The notes: generated by a model not told the origin, from the letters alone. 64,000 nt of DNA from Burkholderia aenigmatica (GCF_902499175.1 NZ_CABVQC010000027.1:1-64000); one strand, 5' to 3'; counted from the stretch's first letter, positions 1 through 9,096 are shown. Numbers and translations are program-made.

Positions 1-1719
1 GGTCGCGGGCGGCGCGGCCGGCTGCGTCAGCGCGGGCAGCAGGTCGCTCGCGGCGGCGGCGATCGCCGCGCGCTTGGCCGGCTGGTCGGCGGGGATGAAG
101 GTCGATAGTGTGGTCGTGCGGCCGACTTCGGGCAGCGCGTCGAGGCGCTTCGCGGCCGCGTCGGCCTCCGCGAGCGACGGCGCGAGCAGCGTGACGTCGT
201 TGACGGCGGCTTCCGGCGAATCCTTCAGTGCGAGCAGCGTCGCCATCGATTCGCTGTGCGGATCCTTCAGGTTCAGCGGGTTGAAGTCGAAGCGCAGGAA
301 CGCGAGCAGCGGCAGCGCGCCGATCACGACCGCGAGCGTGCCGATCAGGATCGGCTTGCGATGGCGATCGAGGAAATCGTCGACCGGCGCGAGCCACGGG
401 AAGCCGGGCGTTTTAGATTCGCCCGGCGGCGCGAACAGGCGCAGCAGCGCGGGCAGCAGCGTGAGCGTGGTGAGCAGCGCGACGAACATGCCGACGCCCG
501 CGATCAGGCCGAGCTCGGACACGCCGCGATACGCGGTGGGGATGAACGAGAAGAAGCTCGCCGCGACCGCCGTGGTGGCCAGCGCGAGCGGCATGCCCAT
601 CGAGTGCGCGGCGCCGATCAGCGCGTGATCGATGCGTGGATCGCGGAAGCGCTCCTCGCGGTACTTCACGCCGTACTGGATCGAGAAGTCGACGCCGAGG
701 CCGACGAACAGCACCATGAACGCGACCGAGATCATGTTCAGCGAGCCGACCATCGCGAGGCCGAGCGCGGCGGTCACGACGAGGCCGACGAACAGCGTGA
801 CGAGCACCGAGCCGATCATCCGCTTCGAGCGCAGCGCGAGCCACAGGATGACGAGCACGGCGAGCAGCGTGAAGACGCCGTTGAGCGCCGCGCCATCTTG
901 AACCGACGCGAATTCGTCGTCGGCGAGCGGCTGCTCGCCGGTCAGGCGCACGGCTGCGCCAAAGTGCTTCTCGAGGTTGAGCGAACGGGCCGCGTCGCGG
1001 ATCACCTGGCTCGTTTCCGCGCCGGCCTTCAGTGCACCGTAGTTGACCACCGGCTGCACGGTGACGAATGCGCGCGCGGGCTGCCGCGCGGCATCGCTGT
1101 CGACCAGCGCGCGCCACGAGAACGCGGCCGGCTTGCCGGCCAGCACGTCGTCGACCGTCGCGGCACTGCGCGAGAGCAGCTTCGCCATCGTGGACAGTTT
1201 CACCTGGCCGGTCAGCAGCGGCTGGCCGAGCGTGGTGGACAGCGTGGTGGCGAGCCCGGTCAGGCTCGGGTTCTTCGCGAGTTCATTGACGAGCGGACGC
1301 GCGCTCGCGAGCTGCGACGTGGTATCCGTGACCTCCTGCGGCGACAGGAACAGCAGCCCGTTGTGCTCGAAGAACGGACCGCCGCCGGGCTCGGCGACCT
1401 GGCCGATGCGGCCGGCTTCGGCATCCTTCTGCAGGGCTTCGGTCAGCGCATGCGCGGCGGCGTTCGCGAATTCGGGCGCAGGTGCCTCGACGACCGCGAG
1501 GATCGTGCCGTTGCGTTGCGGGAACGCTTTATCGACGGCCTGGCCGAGTGCGGCAAATTGCGGTTCCGCATCGACGAGCTTGCTGATGTCGGTGTTGATC
1601 TTGAAATGCTGCGCGACATAGACGCCGCTGAGCGCGGCGATGACGAGCGACAGGACGACGACCCAGACGGGGCGTCGCACCGACCATGCAACGAGTCGGA
1701 CGATGAGAGATGTCACCAT
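1..1719 (-). CDS. hpnN: Hopanoid-associated RND (MMPL) transporter HpnN, 3' end outside window
   Basis: Inner-membrane RND/MMPL-family transporter; HpnN homologues move hopanoids towards the outer membrane. The frame is open from an ATG at 1719 to the window edge (573 codons), so the C-terminal part lies outside; family members run to roughly 850-900 residues. An N-terminal membrane segment ([18 protein letters not shown]) is followed by a periplasmic stretch with [11 protein letters not shown], typical of the family, then a cluster of membrane helices carrying the GLGVDF motif near residue 340. The window ends inside the second periplasmic domain. The first codons read ATG GTG ACA, so a GTG one codon later is an alternative start. 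The gene faces away from the MlaC-like gene at 2043. The family assignment is secure; hopanoid specificity rests on sequence resemblance and the Burkholderia background. Confidence 0.8.
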   Translation of the reverse strand, partial: MVTSLIVRLVAWSVRRPVWVVVLSLVIAALSGVYVAQHFKINTDISKLVDAEPQFAALGQAVDKAFPQRNGTILAVVEAPAPEFANAAAHALTEALQKDAEAGRIGQVAEPGGGPFFEHNGLLFLSPQEVTDTTSQLASARPLVNELAKNPSLTGLATTLSTTLGQPLLTGQVKLSTMAKLLSRSAATVDDVLAGKPAAFSWRALVDSDAARQPARAFVTVQPVVNYGALKAGAETSQVIRDAARSLNLEKHFGAAVRLTGEQPLADDEFASVQDGAALNGVFTLLAVLVILWLALRSKRMIGSVLVTLFVGLVVTAALGLAMVGSLNMISVAFMVLFVGLGVDFSIQYGVKYREERFRDPRIDHALIGAAHSMGMPLALATTAVAASFFSFIPTAYRGVSELGLIAGVGMFVALLTTLTLLPALLRLFAPPGESKTPGFPWLAPVDDFLDRHRKPILIGTLAVVIGALPLLAFLRFDFNPLNLKDPHSESMATLLALKDSPEAAVNDVTLLAPSLAEADAAAKRLDALPEVGRTTTLSTFIPADQPAKRAAIAAAASDLLPALTQPAAPPAT

Positions 1720-2042
1720 GTGGCGGTGGGGAGCGGCTGGCAAGGGCAAAGTAGCCAAGTATACCGGCGCAGCGTGGCGGCGGTCGTGACGTTGGGGGTT
1801 TCGGGGAGGGAAGGAGACTTGTTCACAGCGGCGGAATCGATACCGATGGCCGGCTGGTTTGTAAGGGGATATTTACATAATCGCCGCCGCGCTGCTTCGA
1901 CGTGCCGCTGCACGCCTGTGACAAACGAAGCTGAAAGGTAACAGTCGGTCACGGCGGCACACCGAGGCGTCAGGCCCGGTATACTTTGCTTCGTCGGCCG
2001 GTGCAATGAACCGGTCGTTTTTTCTCATCGAGCGATATTCGT
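1720..2042. other. Divergent intergenic region between hpnN and the MlaC-like gene
   Basis: This 323-base region holds the 5' ends of both flanking genes and no credible ORF. A TATACT hexamer at 1980-1985 is a reasonable -10 element for the rightward gene at 2043, giving a leader of about 50 bases. No clear -35 hexamer or operator palindrome was seen. An AT-richer patch around 1858-1882 could serve the leftward gene. Confidence 0.4.
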
Positions 2043-2639
2043 ATGAAACGTCATCTGTTTGCTTTCGTCGCGGCGGCCGCCGTGTCGGTTTCCGCTTTCG
2101 CGCAGAGCGCGCCGGTCGATATCGTCCGCAATGCGGTCGAGGGCACCGTTACCGCGATGAAGGCCGATCCGGCCGCCCGCGGCGGTGACATGGCGAAAGT
2201 CACGCAAGTCGTCGAGCAGCGCTTCCTGCCCGCGACCAACTTCGAGCGCACGACCCGCATCGCGGTCGGCGACGCGTGGAAGCAGGCCACGCCGCAACAG
2301 CAGCAGGAGCTGTACAAGCAGTTCAAGCTGCTGATGACGCGCACCTACGCCGCGTCGCTCGCGCAGCTCGGCAGCCAGGACGCGAAGTTCTCGTTCAAGG
2401 CCGGCGGCGCGTCGGGTGCCGACGCGCTCGTCCAGTCGACGGTCACGACGCCGGGCGACAGCCAGTCGGTCGGCTATCGTCTCGGCAAGGTCGGCAACGA
2501 CTGGAAGATCTACGACATCGACATGTCGGGCGCGTGGCTGATCCAGGTCTACCAGGGGCAGTTCAAGAGCCAGCTCGCGTCGGGCGGGATCGACGGGCTG
2601 ATCGCGTATCTGCAGAAGCACAATTCGCGGACGAACTGA
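2043..2639 (+). CDS. MlaC/Ttg2D-family periplasmic phospholipid-binding protein (HpnM-like)
   Basis: Periplasmic lipid-carrier protein of the MlaC/Ttg2 (toluene tolerance) family, which shuttles phospholipid-like molecules between the inner and outer membranes. The 198-residue length is normal. A clear Sec signal peptide (MKRHLFAFVAAAAVSVSAFA, cleaved after AFA) precedes the MlaC domain, including the region RTTRIAVGDAWKQATPQQQQELYKQF in two parts (RTTRIAVGDAW at about residue 75, then TPQQQQELYKQF) and the C-terminal YDIDMSGAWLIQVYQGQF segment typical of the family. No mlaFED genes are adjacent; the divergent neighbour is HpnN. MlaC-like proteins named HpnM occur in hopanoid clusters, so a hopanoid role is a context-based inference. 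A canonical terminator follows 33 bases after the stop. Confidence 0.8.
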   Translation: MKRHLFAFVAAAAVSVSAFAQSAPVDIVRNAVEGTVTAMKADPAARGGDMAKVTQVVEQRFLPATNFERTTRIAVGDAWKQATPQQQQELYKQFKLLMTRTYAASLAQLGSQDAKFSFKAGGASGADALVQSTVTTPGDSQSVGYRLGKVGNDWKIYDIDMSGAWLIQVYQGQFKSQLASGGIDGLIAYLQKHNSRTN

Positions 2640-2672
2640 CGGCCGTTGCCAGGCCGCAGTCCGGATCGACGA

Positions 2673-2696
2673 AGGGCGCCCTCGGGCGCCCTTTTT
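2673..2696 (+). terminator. Rho-independent terminator after the MlaC-like gene
   Basis: Stem AGGGCGCC (2673-2680) pairs with GGCGCCCT (2685-2692) around a four-base loop, followed by a run of T (2692-2696). It ends the rightward transcript and lies between convergent genes. Confidence 0.85.
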
Positions 2697-2719
2697 CATG
2701 GCTGTGCGCTGGCTGCGCG

Positions 2720-3358
2720 TCACGCGCCGATGCCGAGCATCCGCAGGCAATCGTCGACCACGGCATCGACGAACGCGGCACGATCCGTTTCCGCGGCCGC
2801 GATGATGTGATCGGTCGCGCCATGCACGCCCGCATAGATCAGCAGCGCAGTTACTTGCGGATGCGCGAGCCGCCAGGTGCCGGCCCGAGCGCCGCCGTCG
2901 AGAATCGCGCCGAGCTGCTCGAGGATCGCGTTCTTGTCGGCATTCGCGCGATCGTGGTGATGGTGGTTCGCGTAGACGATGTCGTGCGTGCGGTAGGTCG
3001 CCGCATAGGTTTCGATGTTGGCGCGGATCCACGCGCGCAGGCGCGCGAGCCAGTCGTCGGCGTCGCACGCGTCCACCGCGTGCTGCAGCCGGTCGAGGAA
3101 CGACGACGTGTAGCGCTGCGCGAGCGCGGCGAGCATGTCGGACTTCGATTCGAAGTAGTGATAGAACGTGCCTTTCGCGACCTGCGCGTGCTCGACGATC
3201 TCGCTGATGGTCGTCGCTTCCACACCCTGCGCGAGGAACAGCGTCTCGGCCGCCGCCATCAGTTCCTCGAGGCGCACTTCCGCCGGCTTCGTGCGCGGCT
3301 TGCCTGCCGGCGCGTCGTCTTTCACTGTCGTGGTCCCTGCCTTTGTCCTGTCCGTCAT
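2720..3358 (-). CDS. TetR/AcrR-family transcriptional repressor
   Basis: TetR-type repressor, 212 residues from the ATG at 3358 (MTDRTKAG...). The N-terminal helix-turn-helix lies at about residues 35-75 and carries the family signature AKGTFYHYFESKSDML. The C-terminal ligand domain is divergent and contains a HHHHDRANADK stretch that could bind metal, although that is speculative. An in-frame codon at 3433 would extend the protein, but that extension overlaps the operator and lacks family similarity, so 3358 is preferred. It is divergent from the exporter at 3504, the classic arrangement of a local repressor and its efflux target, and a perfect palindrome of TetR type sits between them. The inducer cannot be read from the sequence. 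Confidence 0.88.
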   Translation of the reverse strand: MTDRTKAGTTTVKDDAPAGKPRTKPAEVRLEELMAAAETLFLAQGVEATTISEIVEHAQVAKGTFYHYFESKSDMLAALAQRYTSSFLDRLQHAVDACDADDWLARLRAWIRANIETYAATYRTHDIVYANHHHHDRANADKNAILEQLGAILDGGARAGTWRLAHPQVTALLIYAGVHGATDHIIAAAETDRAAFVDAVVDDCLRMLGIGA

Positions 3359-3432
3359 CGCGCGGCTCGACGCCCGTTCGTGCAAAGCCCGCAGTTTAGG
3401 CCAGCACCCCCGCTCGCGGCCAACGCAATCCA

Positions 3433-3461
3433 TTGACTGACGGTCAGTCGATATATATGAT
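3433..3461 (+). promoter_or_regulatory. Sigma70-type promoter of the MFS exporter
   Basis: TTGACT (3433-3438) and TATGAT (3456-3461) are separated by exactly 17 bases, a near-consensus sigma70 promoter pointing at the exporter at 3504. The -35 element overlaps the TetR-type palindrome and the -10 element overlaps the Fur-type palindrome. Confidence 0.7.
3435..3449. promoter_or_regulatory. TetR-type operator palindrome
   Basis: Perfect inverted repeat GACTGAC-G-GTCAGTC between the divergent TetR gene and exporter. This is a form typical of AcrR/TetR operators. It covers the end of the -35 hexamer and the spacer of the exporter promoter, so binding should repress. Confidence 0.75.
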
Positions 3462-3477
3462 GAGAATCATTCTCATC
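3459..3477. promoter_or_regulatory. Fur-box-like 19-bp palindrome
   Basis: Perfect 9-1-9 palindrome GATGAGAAT-C-ATTCTCATC, the classic geometry and composition of a Fur box. It begins inside the -10 hexamer and covers the expected transcription start of the exporter, so iron-loaded Fur should block initiation. Confidence 0.75.
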
Positions 3478-3503
3478 CTCATGCCCGTGAAGGGCAGCCC
3501 GCC

Positions 3504-5024
3504 ATGCCTCGCTACCGTCGCGCCGCACTCGTCCTGGCCGCCTGTCTCGGCACCTTTCTCGCCACGCTCGACATCAGCATCGTCAATGTCGCATTGCCGA
3601 CGCTGCAGACGGCGCTCGACACCGATATCGGCGGCCTCCAGTGGGTCGTCAACGCGTATGCGCTCGCGCTGTCCGCGTTCATGCTGTCGGCCGGGCCGCT
3701 CGGCGATCGCTACGGACACAAGCGCGTGTGGCTCGCCAGCGTGGTTTTGTTCACGGCCGGGTCGGTGGTCTGCGCATGCGCGGGCAGCATCGAGCCGCTG
3801 CTGATCGGGCGCGCGATCCAGGGGCTTGCCGGCGCATTGCTGATACCGGGCGCGATGCCGATCCTCACGCATGCGTTTCCCGACGCGCGCGAGCGCGCCC
3901 GCGCGATCGGCGGATGGTCCGCGTTCAGCGCGCTCGCGCTGATCCTCGGGCCGCTGGTGGGCGGCCTGCTCGTCGAGCACGGCGGATGGCAGAACATCTT
4001 CCTCGTCAACGTGCCGATCGGCATCGTGACCGTGCTGCTCGGCGCATGGGGCATTCCGGAGCGCCGGCATCCGCAGCATGCGGCGTTCGATCCGCTCGGC
4101 CAGGTGCTGAGCGTGGTGTGGCTCGGATTGCTCACGTACGGGCTGATCGGCATCGGCGAAGCCGGCGCGGCGCACGCGAAGGTGCTCGCGCCGCTGGCGG
4201 GCGCCGCGGTGGCGTTCGTCGTGTTCGTGCGGGTCGAAACGCGCGTCGAGCGGCCGCTGTTGCCGGTCTGGCTGTTTCGCGACCGGCGGCTGGTGCGCGC
4301 CAATCTCGCGTCGTTCGTGCTCGGATTCTCGGGGTACAGCAGCCTGTTTTTCCTGTCGTTGTTCTTGCAGCAGGCGCAGGGGCGCACGCCGGCTGAGGCC
4401 GGCTGGCAACTGATGCCGCAGTTCGTGATGACGGCGATCACGTCGATGCTGTTCGGGCGCATCGCGGCGCGCATTCCGTTGCATACGCTGATGGTGGCCG
4501 GGTACGGCCTGATCGGCGCGATGCTCTCGGTCATGGCCGGTTTCGGCGCGGGAACGCCGTATGTGCCGGTCGGTGTCGCGCTGGCGGTGCTCGGGGTCGG
4601 CATGGGGCTCGCGGTGCCCGCGACCGGCATGACCGTGATGGAACTGGCGCCGGCCGAACGCGCGGGCATGGCGTCGGCGACGATGAACGCGTTGCGTCAG
4701 ACCGGGATGAGCATGGGCATCGCGGTGCTCGGCAGCATGATGAGCATCGGTGCGCTGCACCGGATGACGGCCGCGATGCAGGCGGCGGGGAGTGCGCAAG
4801 CGGATACGCTCGCGCGGCAGGCGGTGATGGAGCATGTGTTCGCTGCCGGCCGGCCGGAATTGCTCGGTGCGTATCGGGAGGCGATGGCGCACGGGTTTTC
4901 GATCGCGGTTTTGTGTTCTGGAATCCTGAGTGTTGCAATGGTGGCGATGCTGATGGTGCGGCGTGAATCGGAGAAGCAATCGGGACGCGCGGCGGCGTGC
5001 GTGACGTCTTCACTGCCGGAATGA
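3504..5024 (+). CDS. DHA2-family (EmrB/QacA-type) MFS exporter
   Basis: Drug/metabolite:proton antiporter of the major facilitator superfamily with 14 predicted membrane segments, 506 residues as usual for DHA2 members. The N-terminal motif LDISIVNVALPTL and the following GDRYGHKRVW loop (motif A) are diagnostic, and GLAGALLIPGAMPIL is the helix-5 antiporter motif C region. It starts at the ATG at 3504, preceded by a GAAGGG ribosome-binding-like sequence. The TetR gene is divergent, and the promoter carries both a TetR-type operator and a Fur-type box. Iron control suggests the substrate could be a siderophore or an iron-chelating compound rather than only an antibiotic; that is inference. 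No periplasmic adaptor or outer-membrane channel gene is adjacent. Confidence 0.88.
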   Translation: MPRYRRAALVLAACLGTFLATLDISIVNVALPTLQTALDTDIGGLQWVVNAYALALSAFMLSAGPLGDRYGHKRVWLASVVLFTAGSVVCACAGSIEPLLIGRAIQGLAGALLIPGAMPILTHAFPDARERARAIGGWSAFSALALILGPLVGGLLVEHGGWQNIFLVNVPIGIVTVLLGAWGIPERRHPQHAAFDPLGQVLSVVWLGLLTYGLIGIGEAGAAHAKVLAPLAGAAVAFVVFVRVETRVERPLLPVWLFRDRRLVRANLASFVLGFSGYSSLFFLSLFLQQAQGRTPAEAGWQLMPQFVMTAITSMLFGRIAARIPLHTLMVAGYGLIGAMLSVMAGFGAGTPYVPVGVALAVLGVGMGLAVPATGMTVMELAPAERAGMASATMNALRQTGMSMGIAVLGSMMSIGALHRMTAAMQAAGSAQADTLARQAVMEHVFAAGRPELLGAYREAMAHGFSIAVLCSGILSVAMVAMLMVRRESEKQSGRAAACVTSSLPE

Positions 5025-5077
5025 TCCGGCGTGTGACAGGTCGGGCCTTTCGCCGCGGATCGCCGCGTCGGGCTCGC

Positions 5078-5722
5078 CTACCTGCGCCGATGCTCCACGG
5101 CGAATTTGATCAGCTCGGCCTGCCCTTCGATCTCCAGCTTGCGCTTCAAATTGAGCCGGTGCGTCTCGACCGTACGCACCGACAGCCCCGTTTGCTGCGC
5201 GATCTGCTTGCTCGACAGCCCTTCCGCCAGCGCATCGAGGATGTCGCGTTCGCGCGGCGTGAGCCGGTCGAGCGGTGACGCGGTCGCGCTCGCGTGGATC
5301 ATCCGCGCGGCGAGCCCTTCGCTGAAGAACGTCTGGCCGGCCAGCACCGCGCCGATCGCGCGCACGATCTCGCTCGCGGGCGAATCCTTCAGCAGGTAGC
5401 CGCTCGCGCCGGCGCGCACGGCCTGCGTCACGTATTCGATGTTGTCGTGCATCGACAGCATCAGCACGCGGATGCCCGGAAAGCGTTCGTGAAACACGCC
5501 CGCGAGCGTGATGCCGTTCATCCCGTTCATGCCGACGTCCATCAGCGCGAGATCGGGTTCGAGCGACGCGGCGAGCGTGAGCGCCTCGTCGGCGTTGCCG
5601 GCTTCGCCGACGACGGACAGGTCGGCCGCTTCGAGCCGCATCCGCAAGCCGTCGCGCACGAGCGGGTGATCGTCGACGAGCAGCAGTCGGGCGACGGGCC
5701 GGGCGGTGTCGGGGGCGCTCAT
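5078..5722 (-). CDS. NarL/FixJ-family two-component response regulator
   Basis: DNA-binding response regulator that pairs with the kinase encoded immediately upstream. The receiver domain spans about residues 11-130, with the acidic pair DD at 17-18, the phospho-acceptor Asp62 in LALMDVGMNG and the conserved Lys in YLLKD. A LuxR-type helix-turn-helix follows (LTPRERDILDALAEG ... SVRTVETH). The chosen ATG at 5722 has an upstream AGGAGA. An alternative ATG at 5755 overlaps the kinase stop codon as ATGA and would add 11 residues with no counterpart in the family. Either way the two genes are a coupled operon. The target genes are not evident; the diguanylate cyclase upstream of the pair could be one. 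Confidence 0.9.
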   Translation of the reverse strand: MSAPDTARPVARLLLVDDHPLVRDGLRMRLEAADLSVVGEAGNADEALTLAASLEPDLALMDVGMNGMNGITLAGVFHERFPGIRVLMLSMHDNIEYVTQAVRAGASGYLLKDSPASEIVRAIGAVLAGQTFFSEGLAARMIHASATASPLDRLTPRERDILDALAEGLSSKQIAQQTGLSVRTVETHRLNLKRKLEIEGQAELIKFAVEHRRR

Positions 5723-5751
5723 GCGTGAAAGGTCTCCTGTGATGGGGCGCG

Positions 5752-7137
5752 TCATGACGCGGTGCCGGGCAGCGGCACGCGCGCGGCGACGATCGTGTGG
5801 CCGACCTGCGACGTGATCGTCAGCATGCCGCCGAGCGCATCGAGGCGCTCGCGCATGTTGCGCAGGCCGATGCCGCGGCGCGCGTCGGCCTGCGAGCGTT
5901 CGGCGTCGAAGCCGCAGCCGTTGTCGGCGATGGTCAGCGTGACGGATTGCGCGCCGACGTCGAGCGTGACGGCTGCGCGCGACGCCTGCGCATGATGCAC
6001 GATGTTGCTGAGCGCTTCCTGCGCGATCCGGAACAGCGCGGTGTTGACCGCCGCGGGCAGCGGCCGGGCGCCGCTGTGCGCGACCTGCGTATAGCCGATG
6101 TCGATGCCGCTTTCGGCGCCGAGTTCACGCACCAGCTGCTCGAGTGCCGCCGCGAGGCCGAGATCGTCCAGCATTGCGGGACGCAGCGCATGCGAGATGC
6201 GCCGCACTTCGCGCAGCGTGTCTCCGAGCCGCACGACGCCCGATGCCAGCGCCTGCTCGGCCTCGGGCATGCGCGCCGAGCCGCGTTCGAAGCGTGCGAG
6301 CGCGGATTCGAGCATCAGCTTCGCGGACACCATCATCTGGCTGATGCCGTCATGCAGCTCGCGCGACAGCCGCGCCCGCTCCTGCTCCTGCGATTCGACG
6401 ACGCGCTGTGCGAGCAGCTTGAGCTTCGCGTCGGCACTGCGCGACTCGCTGACGTTCAGCACCAGCGCGCACACGACGATCGCCGCCGCGCCCGTGAGCG
6501 CGATCGCGGTGAGCCAGCTCATCGTGCGCTCGATGTTCGCGGACGCGCGCGCGTCGATGCGCTGCAGCGCGGTGTCGACGTCGTCGAGATAGATGCCGGT
6601 GCCGACCATCCAGCCCCAGCGTTCGAGCGCGACGACGTAGCCGAGCTTCGGCGCGACGCGGCCCGTCGACGGCCGCTGCCAGGTGTAGCGCACGTAGCCG
6701 CCGCCGCTCGACGCGGTGCCGATCAGCTTCTGGATCGTCAGCGCGCCCTGCGGGTCGCGCATCGACCAGTAGTTGTGGCCGACGCGCTCGGGCTCGCGCG
6801 GATGCATCAGCGCATTGCCGTGCAGGTCGTACACGAAGAAATAGCCGTCGGGGCCGAAATCCATCTTCTGCAGCATCGCGAGCGCCTGCGTGCGCAGCAT
6901 CGCGTCGTCGCGCGCGTTGCGGCCGCTCGCGTCGTAGAGCGGCATGATCGCGCTCGTCGCGAGCTCGACGTAGTGCTTCAGCTCGACTTCCTTGCTCGAC
7001 AGGTACGCGGCCTGGATCGTCGCGTGCTGCGTGCGCGCGAGGGACGTCGCCTGCTGGCGCACGCCGAAGCCGATGCCGGCGATCGCGAGCAGGAACGGCA
7101 CGATGGCCAGAAGGAAGATCTTTGCCTTGAGTCTCAT
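5752..7137 (-). CDS. Cache-domain sensor histidine kinase (HisKA_3/NarX type)
   Basis: Membrane sensor kinase, 461 residues. Helix 1 is at about residues 7-25. A single-Cache (sCache_2 type) periplasmic domain follows, with FGPDGYFFVYDLHGNALMHP and GWMVGTGIYLDDVD typical of small-molecule (often organic acid) sensing. A second helix lies at about 208-228. The HisKA_3 dimerisation box is QERARLSRELHDGISQ with phospho-acceptor His262. The HATPase region has the N-box ALSNIVHHAQA, the G1 box DNGCGFD and the G2 box GIGLRNMRERLDALGG. The partner regulator follows with ATGA overlap or a short gap. Similar Cache kinases respond to carboxylates, but the ligand here is unknown. Confidence 0.9.
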   Translation of the reverse strand: MRLKAKIFLLAIVPFLLAIAGIGFGVRQQATSLARTQHATIQAAYLSSKEVELKHYVELATSAIMPLYDASGRNARDDAMLRTQALAMLQKMDFGPDGYFFVYDLHGNALMHPREPERVGHNYWSMRDPQGALTIQKLIGTASSGGGYVRYTWQRPSTGRVAPKLGYVVALERWGWMVGTGIYLDDVDTALQRIDARASANIERTMSWLTAIALTGAAAIVVCALVLNVSESRSADAKLKLLAQRVVESQEQERARLSRELHDGISQMMVSAKLMLESALARFERGSARMPEAEQALASGVVRLGDTLREVRRISHALRPAMLDDLGLAAALEQLVRELGAESGIDIGYTQVAHSGARPLPAAVNTALFRIAQEALSNIVHHAQASRAAVTLDVGAQSVTLTIADNGCGFDAERSQADARRGIGLRNMRERLDALGGMLTITSQVGHTIVAARVPLPGTAS

Positions 7138-7294
7138 GGTGGTGCGAAACGGCCGCGCACCTGCGCGGGCCGACCGGGCGCGTCAGTCGCGCGGCGGCGT
7201 GTCGAGGCGACATTGTCGGCGATTTTGCGCACGGGAGGCGACCGCGGCCCCGGCAACCGCCCCGCCGCCGCCCGGGGCGTGGGCTTCCGGCCGC

Positions 7295-8857
7295 TCAGGC
7301 CTGCCGCGCCGTGAGGCCGCCGGAAGCGGCCGCGTGCACGACGATGCGGTTGCGCCCGCTTTCCTTCGCGCGATACAGCGCGTCGTCGGCGAGCTTCAGC
7401 GCGCCCTGCATGTCGTCGTCGCGTTCGGGATAGCTGGTCGTCACGCCGATGCTCACCGTCAGGCGGCCGGACGTGCCGGCGTCGTGCCGGATGCCGAGAT
7501 CGAGGATGCCGGTACGGATCGTCTCGGCAATCGTCACCGCGCCGTCCGTGTCGATGTCGGGCAGCACCACGACGAATTCCTCGCCGCCGTAGCGCGCCGC
7601 GTAATCTGCCGGGCGGCGCAGGCAGCCGGCGATGCAATGGCCGACCGCGGCAAGCGCGTCGTCCCCGGCCTGGTGCCCCTGCGTGTCGTTGTAGCGCTTG
7701 AAGTAATCGACGTCGATGAACAGCAGCGACAGCGCGTGCTGCGCGCGCGCGGCGCGGCGCCATTCGCGCGCGAGCGTAACGTCGAGCATCCTGCGGTTGT
7801 CGAGGCCCGTGAGGCCGTCGGTGCGCGCGAGCGCCTGCAGCTCGGTTTCCGCACGGTGGCGCTTGCGCAACTGCACGTCGAGCAGCAGCGACAGGCCGAC
7901 GAAGCCGATCGCGAGCGCGGCCATCGCGGAGCCGATCGGAATCGCACGGTCGTACCACGCGGCGTAGGTGTCGGCTTCCGAGCGCGCGACCATGATGATG
8001 AGCGGCAGGTTCTCGAGGTGCCGGAACACGTACAGGCGCCGCACGCCGTCGATCGACGCGGTGTCCGCGAAGCTGCCGTCGTTGGCGCTCATGAACCGCC
8101 GGAACGTGCTGGCGCGGCTGATGTCGCGGCCGACGATCTTGGGGTCGTACGGCTCGCGCGCGAGCATCTTGCCGTCCGTGTTGATCACCGCGATCGAGCC
8201 GCGATCGCCCAGCGACAGGCGCGAGAACAGGTTCTGGAAATATTCGAGCCGGATCGACACCACGGCGACGCCGCCGAACGAGCCGTCGGGCCGCGTGATT
8301 CGCCGGCTGAGCGCGACGCTCGGCGAGCCGCCGCGCAGCCGCGAGTGATACGGGGGGCTGACGTACAGGCCGGCGTCGGGGTGGTCGCGGTGCACGACGA
8401 AGTACGGTTCGTTGCCGAAGTTGGCCTTGCGCGGCACGTCGCTCTTGCCGTCGACCTCGATGTCGCCCTTCGCGTCGAGCACGTAGATGCCGCCGAGGTA
8501 TTTGGCGGTCGTCGCACGGTCGAACAGCACCTGGCGGCGCAGCGGCATCGGCAGCTTGACGACATCCGGGTCGTTCTCGCCTTCGACGACGGCCTGCAGC
8601 GACAGCGAATAGATCTCGATGTTGCGCTCGATGTCCCACGACGCCATCAGCGCAAGATTTTGCTGCATCGCGGCCGAGCGGTCGCGCGCGTCGATGCGGC
8701 CTTCGTACAGCACGATCCCGCACAGGAGCAGCAGGACCAGCGCGATCAGCAGCCCGGTATAGAAGATCAGGTGCGGCAGCAGGAACCGGCGCAGATGAGC
8801 GGCGACACGGCTTGTCAGGCCGGATTCGCTGGGCATTGCGTAGTCGGTTTCTGCCAT
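7295..8857 (-). CDS. Membrane-bound Cache-GGEEF diguanylate cyclase
   Basis: Makes cyclic di-GMP from two GTP. From the ATG at 8857 the protein is 520 residues: membrane helix at about 27-50, an extracytoplasmic double-Cache sensor (FGNEPYFVVHRDHPDAGLYVSPPY in two pieces, typical of PDC domains), a second helix (SAMAALAIGFVGLSLLLDV) and a C-terminal GGEEF domain. The active-site motif GGEEF is intact at about 424-428, and a product-inhibition I-site RPAD lies exactly five residues upstream, so the enzyme should be active and feedback-controlled. In-frame ATGs at 8878 and 9025 are alternatives; the extension to 9025 is Arg-rich and unlike the family. The upstream region carries a TATACT element and an FNR/Anr box. 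Confidence 0.88.
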   Translation of the reverse strand: MAETDYAMPSESGLTSRVAAHLRRFLLPHLIFYTGLLIALVLLLLCGIVLYEGRIDARDRSAAMQQNLALMASWDIERNIEIYSLSLQAVVEGENDPDVVKLPMPLRRQVLFDRATTAKYLGGIYVLDAKGDIEVDGKSDVPRKANFGNEPYFVVHRDHPDAGLYVSPPYHSRLRGGSPSVALSRRITRPDGSFGGVAVVSIRLEYFQNLFSRLSLGDRGSIAVINTDGKMLAREPYDPKIVGRDISRASTFRRFMSANDGSFADTASIDGVRRLYVFRHLENLPLIIMVARSEADTYAAWYDRAIPIGSAMAALAIGFVGLSLLLDVQLRKRHRAETELQALARTDGLTGLDNRRMLDVTLAREWRRAARAQHALSLLFIDVDYFKRYNDTQGHQAGDDALAAVGHCIAGCLRRPADYAARYGGEEFVVVLPDIDTDGAVTIAETIRTGILDLGIRHDAGTSGRLTVSIGVTTSYPERDDDMQGALKLADDALYRAKESGRNRIVVHAAASGGLTARQA

Positions 8858-9090
8858 GGTCCGTGGATCGATGGGCATTGCCGCCGGGGGGCGGGCCGAT
8901 GCGATTGTTCGTATGCCGTGCCGGCGGCGATCCGTTACGCGGCCATTCCGACGCCTTCCTGCCGGCCGGCGGAGAAAATGGACGCCGATTATCGGTAATC
9001 GCGGCCAGATATACCGGTAAATCAAGCATTCACAGGTGACATCTGCGCCGATTCAACGATCCGACGAATCGGGCAGCGCGAATGCAACGG

Positions 9091-9096
9091 AGTATA
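9091..9096 (-). promoter_or_regulatory. Candidate -10 element for the diguanylate cyclase gene
   Basis: TATACT on the minus strand, about 235 bases ahead of the cyclase start. The hexamer at -35 spacing (TTTCGC on the minus strand) is poor, which fits a promoter that needs an activator such as the FNR-type site just upstream. Confidence 0.4.

Noticed and set aside
256..1941. A 561-codon rightward frame over the hpnN gene
   Set aside because: Low-complexity Arg/Glu/Gln translation; the opposite strand encodes a recognisable RND transporter.
2274..3436. Rightward frame across the MlaC-like gene end and the TetR gene
   Set aside because: It runs through a canonical terminator and is antisense to the well-supported TetR gene.
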